Source: an uncultured Lachnospiraceae bacterium
Lineage (GTDB): Bacteria > Bacillota > Clostridia > Lachnospirales > Lachnospiraceae
Direction of reading: 5' to 3'
DNA length: 64,000 bases
Assembly: GCA_947644545.1 (NCBI GenBank)
Contig: CANRZW010000006.1
Location: 1-64,000 of the forward strand
This document shows, piece after piece, positions 51,239-59,864 of this stretch (positions are counted from its first letter, which is position 1; each line of letters begins with the position of its first letter). The notes under the pieces are model-generated. The model searched no databases. It was not told the DNA's origin and saw only the letters and a program-made list of their open reading frames with translations. A program made the translations under genes and the position numbers.

Positions 51239-51262
51239 GATCTGATATTATAATACCAGATC
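51239..51262. promoter_or_regulatory. Palindrome at the promoter of the small membrane protein gene
   Basis: A 24-bp near-perfect palindrome (arms GATCTGaTATT/AATAcCAGATC) contains TATTATAATA, which could include the leftward -10. It lies 35 bp before the gene and looks like an operator. Confidence 0.4.
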
Positions 51263-51433
51263 ACAGATCCGTCTTCCATCGATTCGACTTACAATTCGGA
51301 AACCTAATATTACATTTATGTAAGCTTTGTATGTAATAAAAATTTCGATCGACTATGAGTAAACAATGAATTATACTTCAATTATTATGACAGACTTTTG
51401 GCAGAAAGCAGTAACCATATTCTGATCACTTGA

Positions 51434-53230
51434 TTACTTCATCTGTCTCCAATATCCAACCTGGCGCTCATTGATTTCCTTAATGGTATCCGCATTCACT
51501 TTAAAGTTACGATCGATATCCATCAGTCCATTAATCTCCTGTTGAACATCCGTCACCTGCGTATAACAATAACCACAGACATAAGGAATCTCCTTAACAG
51601 CCGTAGTGATCTTATCAAATCTTCTGATAAAATCTTCTTCGGTATTTACCTTATTACCATAACCCCAACCGTTGTCATCATTATTAAAAGCGATTCCACC
51701 ATACTCACTGATAATAACAGGTTGACCGATATAGTCATATCCATTTGCCATCGCCGACTTAGAGAGACTGTGATATACATCCGTATTAAAAATCTCTTCC
51801 TCACAATCCACATAACGCTTCTTCAAAAGTTTACCTGCTTCTTCATAATCATGCAGTGTAAGGATATCGGAAATTGTATGCTCCCAACCATCATTCACAA
51901 TTACCGGACGGTATTTATCAATACTCTTTGTCAGATAATAGATCCCTTCCGTAAAATGCTGCTGCCTTACATTCGTCTCCACCTGGCTGATCCCCCAGGA
52001 TTCATTGAAAGGTGTCCACGTAATAATACAAGGATGATTATAATTCTGCTTCACGATTTCCAGCCATTCTCTCGTGAACTCTTCCACTGCATAATCGGAG
52101 AAATCATAAGCAGACGCCATTTCACTCCAAACCAGCATACCTTTCACATCACACCAGTATAGAAATCTCTCATCCTCTGTCTTCTGATGTTTCCGCAATC
52201 CGTTATAACCAAGCGCATGAATCTTATCAATATCCTCGATCAAAGCTTCCTCACTGGGCGGTGTCAAATAAGAATCTTTCCAGTATCCCTGGTCCAATAT
52301 CAATCTCTGATAAATAGGACGGCCATTTAACAGAATATTTCTCTGTTCGATACGGATCTCACGCATCGCGAAATAAGAACCCACCTTATCCAGTACATCC
52401 CCATCTCTAACTACCTTAAAGGTAATATCATACAGATTCGGCTCCTCCGGACTCCAGGTCTTCACAATCCACGCATAACCGCTGTTTTTCTTGGAAATAT
52501 CAATCTTTGTATTCACATGCTCGGATACCACCGCCGTACATACCTTATTGATAAACTTTCCATCGAAAGTAACCGTCGCTTCTACACAAAGGCTTCCGTC
52601 CCACATGCTCTCGGGTGCGTCAACCTGATACTCCACTTCCAATTCACATTCTTCCAAATGAGGTGTCATCTTCACGGCTTTCAGACTCACCTTAGGAACA
52701 TACTCGGTCCAAACCGTCTTCCATAACCCTGTTGTCTGCACATACCAACACTGATAATTCTCATCACACCAACGCTGTTTTCCTCTGGGCTGCTGCATAT
52801 CGAAAGTATCCTCTACTCTCACCACTAACAGATTATCCCCATCCTTCACCAGATCGGTAATATCAAAAGAAAATCTCGCATACCCGCCTCTGTGGCTTCC
52901 GGCTTTCTGTCCGTTCACCCAAAGTGTCGTCAGAAAATCACTTCCCTCAAAATGAATAACAAAATTTTTCTTTTCCAATCTGGCACCGTCAACTTTAATC
53001 CTTTTACCATACCAGATGTGGTCATGCCGGCTTTCATCCTGAATACCGCTCAACTTTGTTTCATAGGTAAAAGGCACCTGAATTTCATACTCCTTTTCAA
53101 ATCCCTCATACCATTTCTGCCGTTCGCCCACATTGTCGTCATCAAAACGAAAATCCCACGCTCCGTTTAGATTCTCCCAATTATCCCTCACAAACTGTGG
53201 TCTGGGATAATCCTTGACATAGTACTTCAT
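51434..53230 (-). CDS. Glycoside hydrolase family 2 enzyme (beta-galactosidase/beta-glucuronidase class)
   Basis: A 598-residue, cytoplasmic (no signal peptide) GH2 enzyme. It begins with the sugar-binding jelly roll (PQFVRDNWENLNGAWDFRFD, then FLTTLWVNGQKAGSHRGGYA), followed by an immunoglobulin-like middle and a TIM barrel from about 300. The acid/base Glu is in IITWTPFNESWG (near 410) and the nucleophile Glu in PVIISEYGGIAF (near 505). It is compact compared with LacZ (about 1020) and lacks its C-terminal domains. It is the last gene of a sugar ABC operon, so it likely cleaves the imported glycoside. Substrate cannot be fixed; the Gly-rich nucleophile loop is common in small GH2 beta-galactosidase-like enzymes. 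Confidence 0.88.
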   Translation of the reverse strand: MKYYVKDYPRPQFVRDNWENLNGAWDFRFDDDNVGERQKWYEGFEKEYEIQVPFTYETKLSGIQDESRHDHIWYGKRIKVDGARLEKKNFVIHFEGSDFLTTLWVNGQKAGSHRGGYARFSFDITDLVKDGDNLLVVRVEDTFDMQQPRGKQRWCDENYQCWYVQTTGLWKTVWTEYVPKVSLKAVKMTPHLEECELEVEYQVDAPESMWDGSLCVEATVTFDGKFINKVCTAVVSEHVNTKIDISKKNSGYAWIVKTWSPEEPNLYDITFKVVRDGDVLDKVGSYFAMREIRIEQRNILLNGRPIYQRLILDQGYWKDSYLTPPSEEALIEDIDKIHALGYNGLRKHQKTEDERFLYWCDVKGMLVWSEMASAYDFSDYAVEEFTREWLEIVKQNYNHPCIITWTPFNESWGISQVETNVRQQHFTEGIYYLTKSIDKYRPVIVNDGWEHTISDILTLHDYEEAGKLLKKRYVDCEEEIFNTDVYHSLSKSAMANGYDYIGQPVIISEYGGIAFNNDDNGWGYGNKVNTEEDFIRRFDKITTAVKEIPYVCGYCYTQVTDVQQEINGLMDIDRNFKVNADTIKEINERQVGYWRQMK

Positions 53231-53349
53231 AAATTAAATTCTCCTCTCTTATTTCATTTTAATTTTTAATGAAACCTGGCATTTTACACATGCATTAGCT
53301 TCAAACAACATTCTGAATATACACTATCCATTTAATTCATTTAATCCAT

Positions 53350-54360
53350 TTACTTTCTGACAGGTAAAATATGTTTAAAATATCCTATTACTAATAATAT
53401 AACAATAAAATAGATATAACCATACCCTACAGAACGAAAACTAAAACTGGAACAGTCTAACGCAAAGATCATAAGATTACTGAATAACAAATAAAACAAT
53501 GACTCTGCACCGACACATTCAAAATACCCTGTCACTTTATGCAAAATTCCAATCTGCATTTTCTCCATAGCACAGGCTGTCAGATAAAACAAATACACAA
53601 ACAGGCAGCCACCGAACAGATACCAGACAGAAACCGGAAAACGCTCCGGCAGATAACCCGTCTTTCCATAATAATAGAAACAGGGAATCCCCAGACAAAC
53701 ACTGAGCGCCAGAATCTGCCATTTCCATCGAATCCGATTCTTACAAAACCAGATACCGGCAACGAAAAAGAAACTGTACTGCAGTACCGGGAATGTCACA
53801 TAATGTCTGGAGCCTACAAAAAGGGCCAACCAGGAATTCTGAACGTTATCATAAGGAAGATAACATAAACCACCGCTGATCAGAGCGCATAAGATCAAGA
53901 TCTTACCATTCATTCTTTGAAATACCGGAAAGCAGATGATCCCGATCAATAACATTGCCGAAAAAGATACGAGAAATTCTGACCAACCCGGATATTTCTT
54001 TAAGAATATAACCTCCCTGATAAAATCGATCCGAAATATTTTACCTTCCACAAGAGCAACATAGGCAATTCCGGAAAGGTAGAAGGCAATCAGAATACGC
54101 AGTGCATTTTTCCCCATCTTCCGTGCGCCCTCCAACCAGCCTTTCCGAAAATATGCCATCTCCCCCACATAACCGAAACAAAACACAAATCCAGAAAAAG
54201 TGGTTAAATTGATCATATTAACCAGAAATCCCTGCAGAGAATCCTGCTCCGTGCCAAAAAACTGAATTGAATGACACAAGATCATCATAACAGTGAGAAT
54301 CCCTTTCAGGATATCAATCTCTCTTTTCCTTCCTGCTGCAGTCTTTATTTCGGAACTCAT
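53350..54360 (-). CDS. Acyltransferase 3 family membrane protein
   Basis: About 336 residues with some ten hydrophobic segments. The N-terminus carries the family signature REIDILKGILTVMMILCHSI, with the Arg and His typical of Acyltransferase_3. Later there are FSGFVFCFGYVGEMAYFRKG and several aromatic-rich helices. Members add acetyl or other acyl groups to exported sugars, lipids or wall polymers. The ATG at 54360 lies 12 bp after GGGAGG, while a TTG at 54366 is at a better distance, so the start is uncertain. It lies 25 bp after the second permease and before the GH2 gene, an unusual partner for an importer. Confidence 0.78.
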   Translation of the reverse strand: MSSEIKTAAGRKREIDILKGILTVMMILCHSIQFFGTEQDSLQGFLVNMINLTTFSGFVFCFGYVGEMAYFRKGWLEGARKMGKNALRILIAFYLSGIAYVALVEGKIFRIDFIREVIFLKKYPGWSEFLVSFSAMLLIGIICFPVFQRMNGKILILCALISGGLCYLPYDNVQNSWLALFVGSRHYVTFPVLQYSFFFVAGIWFCKNRIRWKWQILALSVCLGIPCFYYYGKTGYLPERFPVSVWYLFGGCLFVYLFYLTACAMEKMQIGILHKVTGYFECVGAESLFYLLFSNLMIFALDCSSFSFRSVGYGYIYFIVILLVIGYFKHILPVRK

Positions 54361-54390
54361 AATCAATCACTACCTCCCGTCATCTGCCAA

Positions 54391-55218
54391 TTAACCCTTA
54401 ACCGCTCCTGCCGTGATACCGGCTACAATCTGCTTCTCAAAAATAATATAAATGATGATCATCGGCAAAGATGCCACCATACTCGCAGTCAGTGGACGTA
54501 CATAATCCACGGTATAAGTACCGGCAAAAGTCGGGATACCGATAGGTAATGTAAAGAGACTCTCACTCATTGCACACAACAACGGCCACAGGTAATTGTT
54601 CCAGCTGCCGATAAAAGAAAAAATACAAACTGTAGAAATAATAGTTTTCGACAAAGGCAATGCAATCACAAAGAAAGTTCGCAGTTCATTAGCGCCGTCA
54701 ATCCGGGCAGCTTCCAGAAGTTCTGTCGGCAGTCCTTTGAAAAAGGACACCATAATGATCAAAGTCATCGAACCTGCAATGGACGGCAGGATCATCCCTG
54801 CATAACTGTCGATCAGATGCATTCCGTTTACCGTAATAAAAAGAGGAACGATCGTCGCTTCGCCAGGCACCATCAAACCCAGCATAAAATACATAAAGAT
54901 AAGATTGCTTCCCTTAAAAGGCAGTTTGGCGATCGCATAAGCCGCCAATGCAGAAAAGATCACCGTCAGGCCCGTCGTAACAACCGCAATGATCAAACTG
55001 TTCTTCAACCAGATTGGCACGGAAGAATTCATAATGATCTCCGGATAATTCTGCAGTGTATAGGGCGGTTTAAACCAGTCAAATACCGACACGATCTGTT
55101 TTCCTTCAATCTGGAAGGATACGGCGATCGCCCAAATAATCGGACCGATGAAAATTACTGCCAAAATAATAGATAACACATTCAAAGCCCAGTAACCGGG
55201 TGTTTTCTTCTTGATCAT
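54391..55218 (-). CDS. Carbohydrate ABC transporter permease (MalG/MsmG-like)
   Basis: 275 residues, six membrane segments. The EAA loop is ELLEAARIDGANELRTFFVIALPLSKT, with the conserved Gly. The N-terminus begins MIKKKTPGYWALNVLSIILA. It forms the heterodimeric channel with the permease encoded 3 bp upstream. There is no ATPase gene here; many clostridial sugar importers use a shared MsmK-type ATPase elsewhere. Confidence 0.93.
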   Translation of the reverse strand: MIKKKTPGYWALNVLSIILAVIFIGPIIWAIAVSFQIEGKQIVSVFDWFKPPYTLQNYPEIIMNSSVPIWLKNSLIIAVVTTGLTVIFSALAAYAIAKLPFKGSNLIFMYFMLGLMVPGEATIVPLFITVNGMHLIDSYAGMILPSIAGSMTLIIMVSFFKGLPTELLEAARIDGANELRTFFVIALPLSKTIISTVCIFSFIGSWNNYLWPLLCAMSESLFTLPIGIPTFAGTYTVDYVRPLTASMVASLPMIIIYIIFEKQIVAGITAGAVKG

Positions 55219-55221
55219 ATG

Positions 55222-56109
55222 CTAATCCTCCCCTCTCTTCTGCAGAGCCTGTTGTACAATAGAAAGCACTAACAGAATTGCGAATAATACATAGGACATA
55301 GCAGCCGCATAACCCATGTTGTTCTTACCAAAAGCCGTTTCATAGATATACTGGATCAGCGGACGCGTGGTAGAACCGGGACCACCGCCGGTAATCAACT
55401 GAATCTGGCCGAATACCTTAAAGCAGGCAATCAGCTGCAACAATGAAACAAGCCAGAGGGTAGGCTTCAAAAGAGGAATCGTAACATAGAACAACAGCTG
55501 TTTGCTGGAAGCTCCGTCAATCATCGCCGCCTCATAGATATCAAAAGAAATATCCTGCAAGGCGGAAAGGAACAGAAGCATACTGAAACCGATCGTCCAC
55601 CACACCGTCATAATGGAAATCGTTATCCACACAAGATTCGGATCCTGCAGCCACTGTGGTTCCACATCCGCAGGAATAAGCCCGGTAACATGCAGCACAC
55701 CATTGACCAGACCTCTGTAAGGAGTAAACACATATTTTGCAATAAAAGACGCAACCGCAACGGAAAGCACACTGGGCAGATAATAAATGATCCGCAGACT
55801 TTTCTTCATCTTCGTGACACGGTTCGCCAACATTGCCAGAATCATAGCCAGGATCACCAGCATTGGTGTCGTAATGATCACGAAGAATGTAGTCGCCTTT
55901 AATGCCTTCCAGAAATTCTTATCCCCAATAAATTTCACATAGTTATCGAAACCGATAAAACTCTGCTTTCCCATCAAACCCCATTTATGTAAGCTTACAT
56001 AGAATCCCTGAATAACCGGCCAGATCGTAAAGACAGTATATAAGATTAAAAACGGGAGAATAAAAGCTATCGCCGTCAGGAAAGTTCTTCGTTTTCTTGC
56101 TTTACTCAT
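55222..56109 (-). CDS. Sugar ABC transporter permease (MalF/MsmF-like)
   Basis: 295 residues, six membrane segments, starting MSKARKRRTFLTAIAFILPF. The EAA loop is ISFDIYEAAMIDGASSKQLL, and WYVSLHKW-like GFYVSLHKWGLMGKQSFIGF follows the first helix. It pairs with the next permease. It lies 76 bp after the binding-protein gene in the same operon. Confidence 0.93.
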   Translation of the reverse strand: MSKARKRRTFLTAIAFILPFLILYTVFTIWPVIQGFYVSLHKWGLMGKQSFIGFDNYVKFIGDKNFWKALKATTFFVIITTPMLVILAMILAMLANRVTKMKKSLRIIYYLPSVLSVAVASFIAKYVFTPYRGLVNGVLHVTGLIPADVEPQWLQDPNLVWITISIMTVWWTIGFSMLLFLSALQDISFDIYEAAMIDGASSKQLLFYVTIPLLKPTLWLVSLLQLIACFKVFGQIQLITGGGPGSTTRPLIQYIYETAFGKNNMGYAAAMSYVLFAILLVLSIVQQALQKRGED

Positions 56110-56185
56110 AGATCATATCCTTCCTTTCATGCAATTAAGACAGAAAGGGGGAGCAGACTATGCTCCCCCTTAAGTTATCGATCGC

Positions 56186-57616
56186 TTAATCCAAATTGGA
56201 TTCTAACTCGTCATAAAGACCCTGAATAGCAGTGTCAACATCAGCTACATTAGTCCAATAAGTATTCAGATTCTCGATGATACCGTCCTTCATCGCATAG
56301 AAATGAGGATTCTTAGACGGTAATACAGCTGTCTGTAACGCAGACTTATAACTGCTTCTGTAAGGCATACCAAGATATTCATCGCTCTCCAATACGCTCA
56401 TGTTAGAAGGAATCTGTCCGGAACCTGCCCAAATCGTACCGCCGTCACCGGATGCACCAACCAGGAACTCTACTGCTGCCAGAGTTTCTTCTTCTGTTCT
56501 GTCAGGATTAACCGGAAGGATCATTGTATGGGAATCAGCCCAGCAAGAATCATTGTCAAACAATTTCGGCCATGCCTGTGCACCAAAATTCAGGTTTTCC
56601 GTCTTCTCGAATGCGCCTGTAGCCCATGTTCCGCAAGTAGCAAAAGCTGCCTTGCCGCTCTGGAAAAGCTGCTGATGATCATCAATACCTTCTATAATAT
56701 AGCCATCTTCAAATAAAGATTTCACGGTTTCTGCAGCCTTCTTCGCAATATCCATATCAAGCGTTACTTCCGTGCCGTCATCATTTACGAGAGGTGTTCC
56801 GCCCATCTGGAAATAAGTAGCCCACCAGATACGATACGGATCGTCGCCTGCATTTGTCATGGAAAGTGTTGTTTCACCATCTTCCAGAACTGCCTTACAC
56901 TGATCCATAATTGCCTTAAATTCATCCCAGCTGTTGATATCCAACTGACCGTCTGCATTCAAAGCAACACCTGCTCTCTCCAGGATGTCTGTATTATAGT
57001 AAAGAATCTCTGCGTGCGTATCTAACGGAATTGCATAAATCTGTCCGTCAAAGGTTACGGAGTCGATAGAATTAGATGCATATACAGAACTCATATCAAA
57101 TCCCATCTGTTCCAAATAAGAATCGATCGGCTCTACAACACCCTGATCTACAAGCTCAGGAAGCTTGGATACGTGGGATACACCGATGTCAGGACCCTTG
57201 CCGGCTGCAACTGCAGTCTGGAGCTTCGTATAGTAGTCTGCCCATACCAGCATGATAGACTGTACTTCCTTGCTCGGTCCTTTAGAATTGTAATCAGCAA
57301 TGATCTCATCCATGAAACCACCGTCACCGCCGCTGAACAGAGACCAGAATACCAGCTTGTTCTCATCCACCTGTACGGCTTCCGGGTTATTTACAGTACC
57401 GTCTTCATTTACATCTGCCGTATCACCCGACGCCTCGCCTTCGGCGTCAGCCGCTTCCGTATTACCCCCCCCCGATTCTTCCTGGGAGTCTGCCTCTGCT
57501 GCCGGGGTCTGTGTAGCTGTCGTGTTCGTCGATCCTGCATTACCGCCGCCGCATCCAGCCAATAAACCGGCTGTCATCGTTACGCTTAATAATGCTGCTA
57601 ACCATTTACGCTTCAT
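56186..57616 (-). CDS. Sugar-binding lipoprotein of the ABC importer
   Basis: 476 residues. A signal peptide ends in the lipobox LLAGC, then a Gly/Ser/Thr/Glu-rich linker (about 25-75) tethers the family 1 binding domain (LVFWSLFSGGDGGFMDEII at its start, GTWATGAFEKTENLNFGAQA in the second lobe). It captures a sugar or glycoside outside the cell for the two permeases. It is first in the operon binding protein-permease-permease-acyltransferase-GH2 and presumably the most highly expressed. An insoluble linker run of C residues (poly-C on the forward strand near 57466) could be slippage-prone. Confidence 0.92.
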   Translation of the reverse strand: MKRKWLAALLSVTMTAGLLAGCGGGNAGSTNTTATQTPAAEADSQEESGGGNTEAADAEGEASGDTADVNEDGTVNNPEAVQVDENKLVFWSLFSGGDGGFMDEIIADYNSKGPSKEVQSIMLVWADYYTKLQTAVAAGKGPDIGVSHVSKLPELVDQGVVEPIDSYLEQMGFDMSSVYASNSIDSVTFDGQIYAIPLDTHAEILYYNTDILERAGVALNADGQLDINSWDEFKAIMDQCKAVLEDGETTLSMTNAGDDPYRIWWATYFQMGGTPLVNDDGTEVTLDMDIAKKAAETVKSLFEDGYIIEGIDDHQQLFQSGKAAFATCGTWATGAFEKTENLNFGAQAWPKLFDNDSCWADSHTMILPVNPDRTEEETLAAVEFLVGASGDGGTIWAGSGQIPSNMSVLESDEYLGMPYRSSYKSALQTAVLPSKNPHFYAMKDGIIENLNTYWTNVADVDTAIQGLYDELESNLD

Positions 57617-58065
57617 AATAATGTCCTCCTTATGCTTTTTAATTTACATCACATATGCTATACGGCCGTTGATAGCTTTAACAGTATTATTGTTGCTTTC
57701 ACATTTTCTATAAGCTATATTTTTATAAAAACAACAAAAATACTGTTATTATGTGTTTTCAGGATATAATATATAATACATATTGTCAACATATATTTAA
57801 TTTATATAATATTTTTAGTTACTTTGTATATTTTTATATTATTTAAAACATAAATCATATTTTTACAATCATACATAAACTTTAATTATACAGAATTTTT
57901 GTTATAATATTGTGATAGTATCCTATTAAAGTCAAAAAACACAGACAGCGCCCTGCTTGCATATGAATGCTTTTATCAGTAAGCATTTGACGGGCAATCC
58001 AGCATATGCTATAGTTTGATTTGATTACTGACTTAATCATCCGGCAAAAGACTTGGAGTAGCAAA
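57617..58065. promoter_or_regulatory. Divergent intergenic region between the ABC operon and its ArsR-like regulator
   Basis: 449 bp, very AT-rich and without a credible gene. A TTGACA on the reverse strand (57789-57784) is a candidate -35 for the operon, but a well-spaced -10 is not clear. A rightward TATAAT near 57903 may serve the regulator. An inverted repeat pair at 57680-57747 is listed separately. A small hairpin (AATGCTT/AAGCATT, 57966-57987) precedes the regulator. Confidence 0.5.
57680..57747. promoter_or_regulatory. Spaced 16-bp inverted repeats in the ABC operon leader
   Basis: AACAGTATTATTGTTG (57680-57695) and CAACAAAAATACTGTT (57732-57747) are inverted copies matching at 15 of 16 positions, 36 bp apart. 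They lie between the candidate promoter and the binding-protein gene. They could be paired operators that loop DNA, or the stem of a leader RNA. Confidence 0.55.
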
Positions 58066-58986
58066 ATGGCAAAATTCAAAAACTATGAGATTAATGACGA
58101 AGAAGAAGTCTGTGCGATCGGACGGGCATTCTCCTCACCGATTCGATTAAAGATTCTACAATTACTATATGAAGATTCCCTGATCATAGGAGATATTGCG
58201 CGGATCATGGATATTCCGGCCTCCAGCGCTGCTTTCCACCTTAAAATCCTGGAGGAAGCAGGTCTGATCCGCATGGAAGAACGTCCGGGAGCAAGAGGTT
58301 CCTCCAAACTGTGCAGCAGGAAACTTGATTCTGTCTCTGTCAGACTGATCAGGAAAGATAATAACGTCAGAGAGGTTTTCAGCAGTGAAATGCCGGTTGG
58401 AATGTATTCAGAATGTAATGTATATCCCACCTGCGGCCTGGTCGGCATGGATGGTGTGATTGGAAATGAAGATCAGGAATATAGTTTCTATCTCCCGGAA
58501 CGAATCAATGCAGGTCTTATCTGGTCCTCTGCCGGATTCGTAGAATATAAATTTGCCAACGGACTTTTCAGCAACGATGACGTGAAAAGAATCTGTCTGA
58601 CAATGGAAATCTGTTCCGAAGCGCCCGGTTTTCGGGAAGACTGGAAATCCGACATTACCGTCTGGATGAACGGCATAGACTGCGGAACCTGGACGAGCCC
58701 GGGAGATTTTGGTCACAGACGCGGCCGGCTTACAAGCTCCATCTGGCCTAACGGCTCTACACAATACGGGATGCTTGTCAACTGGGAAGTAAGAAAAGAC
58801 GGATGCTACGTAAATGACAAACTTGTAGAAAATATTACCATAGACAAACTGAAATTGAAACATAAATCCTTTGTTACTGTACGAATCGGTAACAAACCGG
58901 ACGCAAAATATATCGGTGGATTCAATATCTTCGGTAAAACCTTCGGAGATTATGCGCAGGATATCGTCCTTTCCCTTGAATGCTGA
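58066..58986 (+). CDS. ArsR-like winged-helix regulator with large C-terminal domain
   Basis: About 306 residues from the ATG at 58066 (MAKFKNYEINDEEEVCAIGR), preceded by TTGGAGTAGCAAA. Residues 15-85 are an ArsR-type winged helix (SSPIRLKILQLLYEDSLIIG, then SSAAFHLKILEEAGLIRMEE). The remaining 200 residues are beta-rich with many aromatic and Gly residues (TVWMNGIDCGTWTSPGDFGH), unlike metal-sensing ArsR proteins of about 100 residues and lacking their Cys metal site. A C-terminal ligand-binding jelly roll for the imported sugar is a reasonable guess. It is divergent from the ABC/GH2 operon and is its probable regulator. Confidence 0.75.
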   Translation: MAKFKNYEINDEEEVCAIGRAFSSPIRLKILQLLYEDSLIIGDIARIMDIPASSAAFHLKILEEAGLIRMEERPGARGSSKLCSRKLDSVSVRLIRKDNNVREVFSSEMPVGMYSECNVYPTCGLVGMDGVIGNEDQEYSFYLPERINAGLIWSSAGFVEYKFANGLFSNDDVKRICLTMEICSEAPGFREDWKSDITVWMNGIDCGTWTSPGDFGHRRGRLTSSIWPNGSTQYGMLVNWEVRKDGCYVNDKLVENITIDKLKLKHKSFVTVRIGNKPDAKYIGGFNIFGKTFGDYAQDIVLSLEC

Positions 58987-59006
58987 TCAAAGAATTACAT
59001 AATAAA

Positions 59007-59048
59007 GGTGGACTGTTACAAAGAAAAAGATCCTACAACAGTCCACTG
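59007..59048. terminator. Terminator between the regulator and rsmG
   Basis: GGTGGACTGTT pairs with AACAGTCCACT (approximately GTGGACTGTT/AACAGTCCAC) around a 16-base loop between convergent genes. T-runs are modest, so efficiency is uncertain. Confidence 0.6.
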
Positions 59049-59072
59049 ATAAATTACCTTTTACAAATTACC

Positions 59073-59807
59073 TTAAAGAGGGTTCTTACTGGCCATTCCG
59101 GCTTTCCGCGGATACTTAAAAGGTGTCGGAGCATATTTCTTCACCACAAATAAATTACGGAATAACTCTGTATCCGGAAGTGTAAAAGCCACCTGCTCCT
59201 CAATCCTGCCTCCTAAGATCCTGATCGCATTTTCTGCGTTCTTCCTTTCCTCTGTAAGCTTCTCAGATTTATAAGAAATAAATTTGCCACCAACCTTCAC
59301 ATAAGGAAGACAATATTCCGAAAGCACAGAAAGATTCGCCACTGCCCTCGATACACACAGATCGTATTGTTCTCTCAACTTCCCTGGCTTCGCATATTCT
59401 TCCGCTCTTCCATGAATTGCTTCAATCCCATTCATACCAATCTCTTCGATCACTTCCTTAAGGAAATCAACCCGCTTATTCAACGAATCCATTAAGGTTA
59501 CCTGCAAATGCGGAAATGCAATCTTAAGAGGAACGCCCGGGAAGCCGCCGCCCGTTCCAATATCGATCACAGATACAGGTTCACACAGATCATAAGCCTT
59601 CACAAGAGAAAGACTGTCAACAAAATGCTTTTTCAAAACCTCATCAAATTCCGTAATGGCAGTGAGATTCATTACTTTATTCTTTTCTGTCAGCATCTCA
59701 TAATAAATCAGAAACTGTTCCATTTGACAATCTGTTAAAGAGATAGAAAGTTTCTCCAGATCCTTATTAAATTGTTTCAGATCATATTTCTTGAAATGAT
59801 TATCCAT
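59073..59807 (-). CDS. rsmG: 16S rRNA (guanine527-N7)-methyltransferase
   Basis: 244 residues. SAM-binding motif PVSVIDIGTGGGFPGVPLKI near residue 75 and the downstream KRVDFLKEVIEEIGM and LCVSRAVANLSVLSEYCLP blocks are diagnostic for GidB/RsmG. It methylates G527 in the 530 loop of 16S rRNA. It follows mnmG by 57 bp. Normally soj/spo0J would come soon after; here a 12-kb accessory block intervenes. Confidence 0.95.
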   Translation of the reverse strand: MDNHFKKYDLKQFNKDLEKLSISLTDCQMEQFLIYYEMLTEKNKVMNLTAITEFDEVLKKHFVDSLSLVKAYDLCEPVSVIDIGTGGGFPGVPLKIAFPHLQVTLMDSLNKRVDFLKEVIEEIGMNGIEAIHGRAEEYAKPGKLREQYDLCVSRAVANLSVLSEYCLPYVKVGGKFISYKSEKLTEERKNAENAIRILGGRIEEQVAFTLPDTELFRNLFVVKKYAPTPFKYPRKAGMASKNPL

Positions 59808-59864
59808 ATACTTTCTTTTATCCTGTCATTTGCTATTTTTTCTGTCATCCTCTATACAGGATGA

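Noticed and set aside
57466..57474. C-run in the ABC binding-protein linker as a phase-variable tract
   Set aside because: It is only about eight or nine C residues in a low-complexity linker and the frame is intact; too weak to claim switching without population data.
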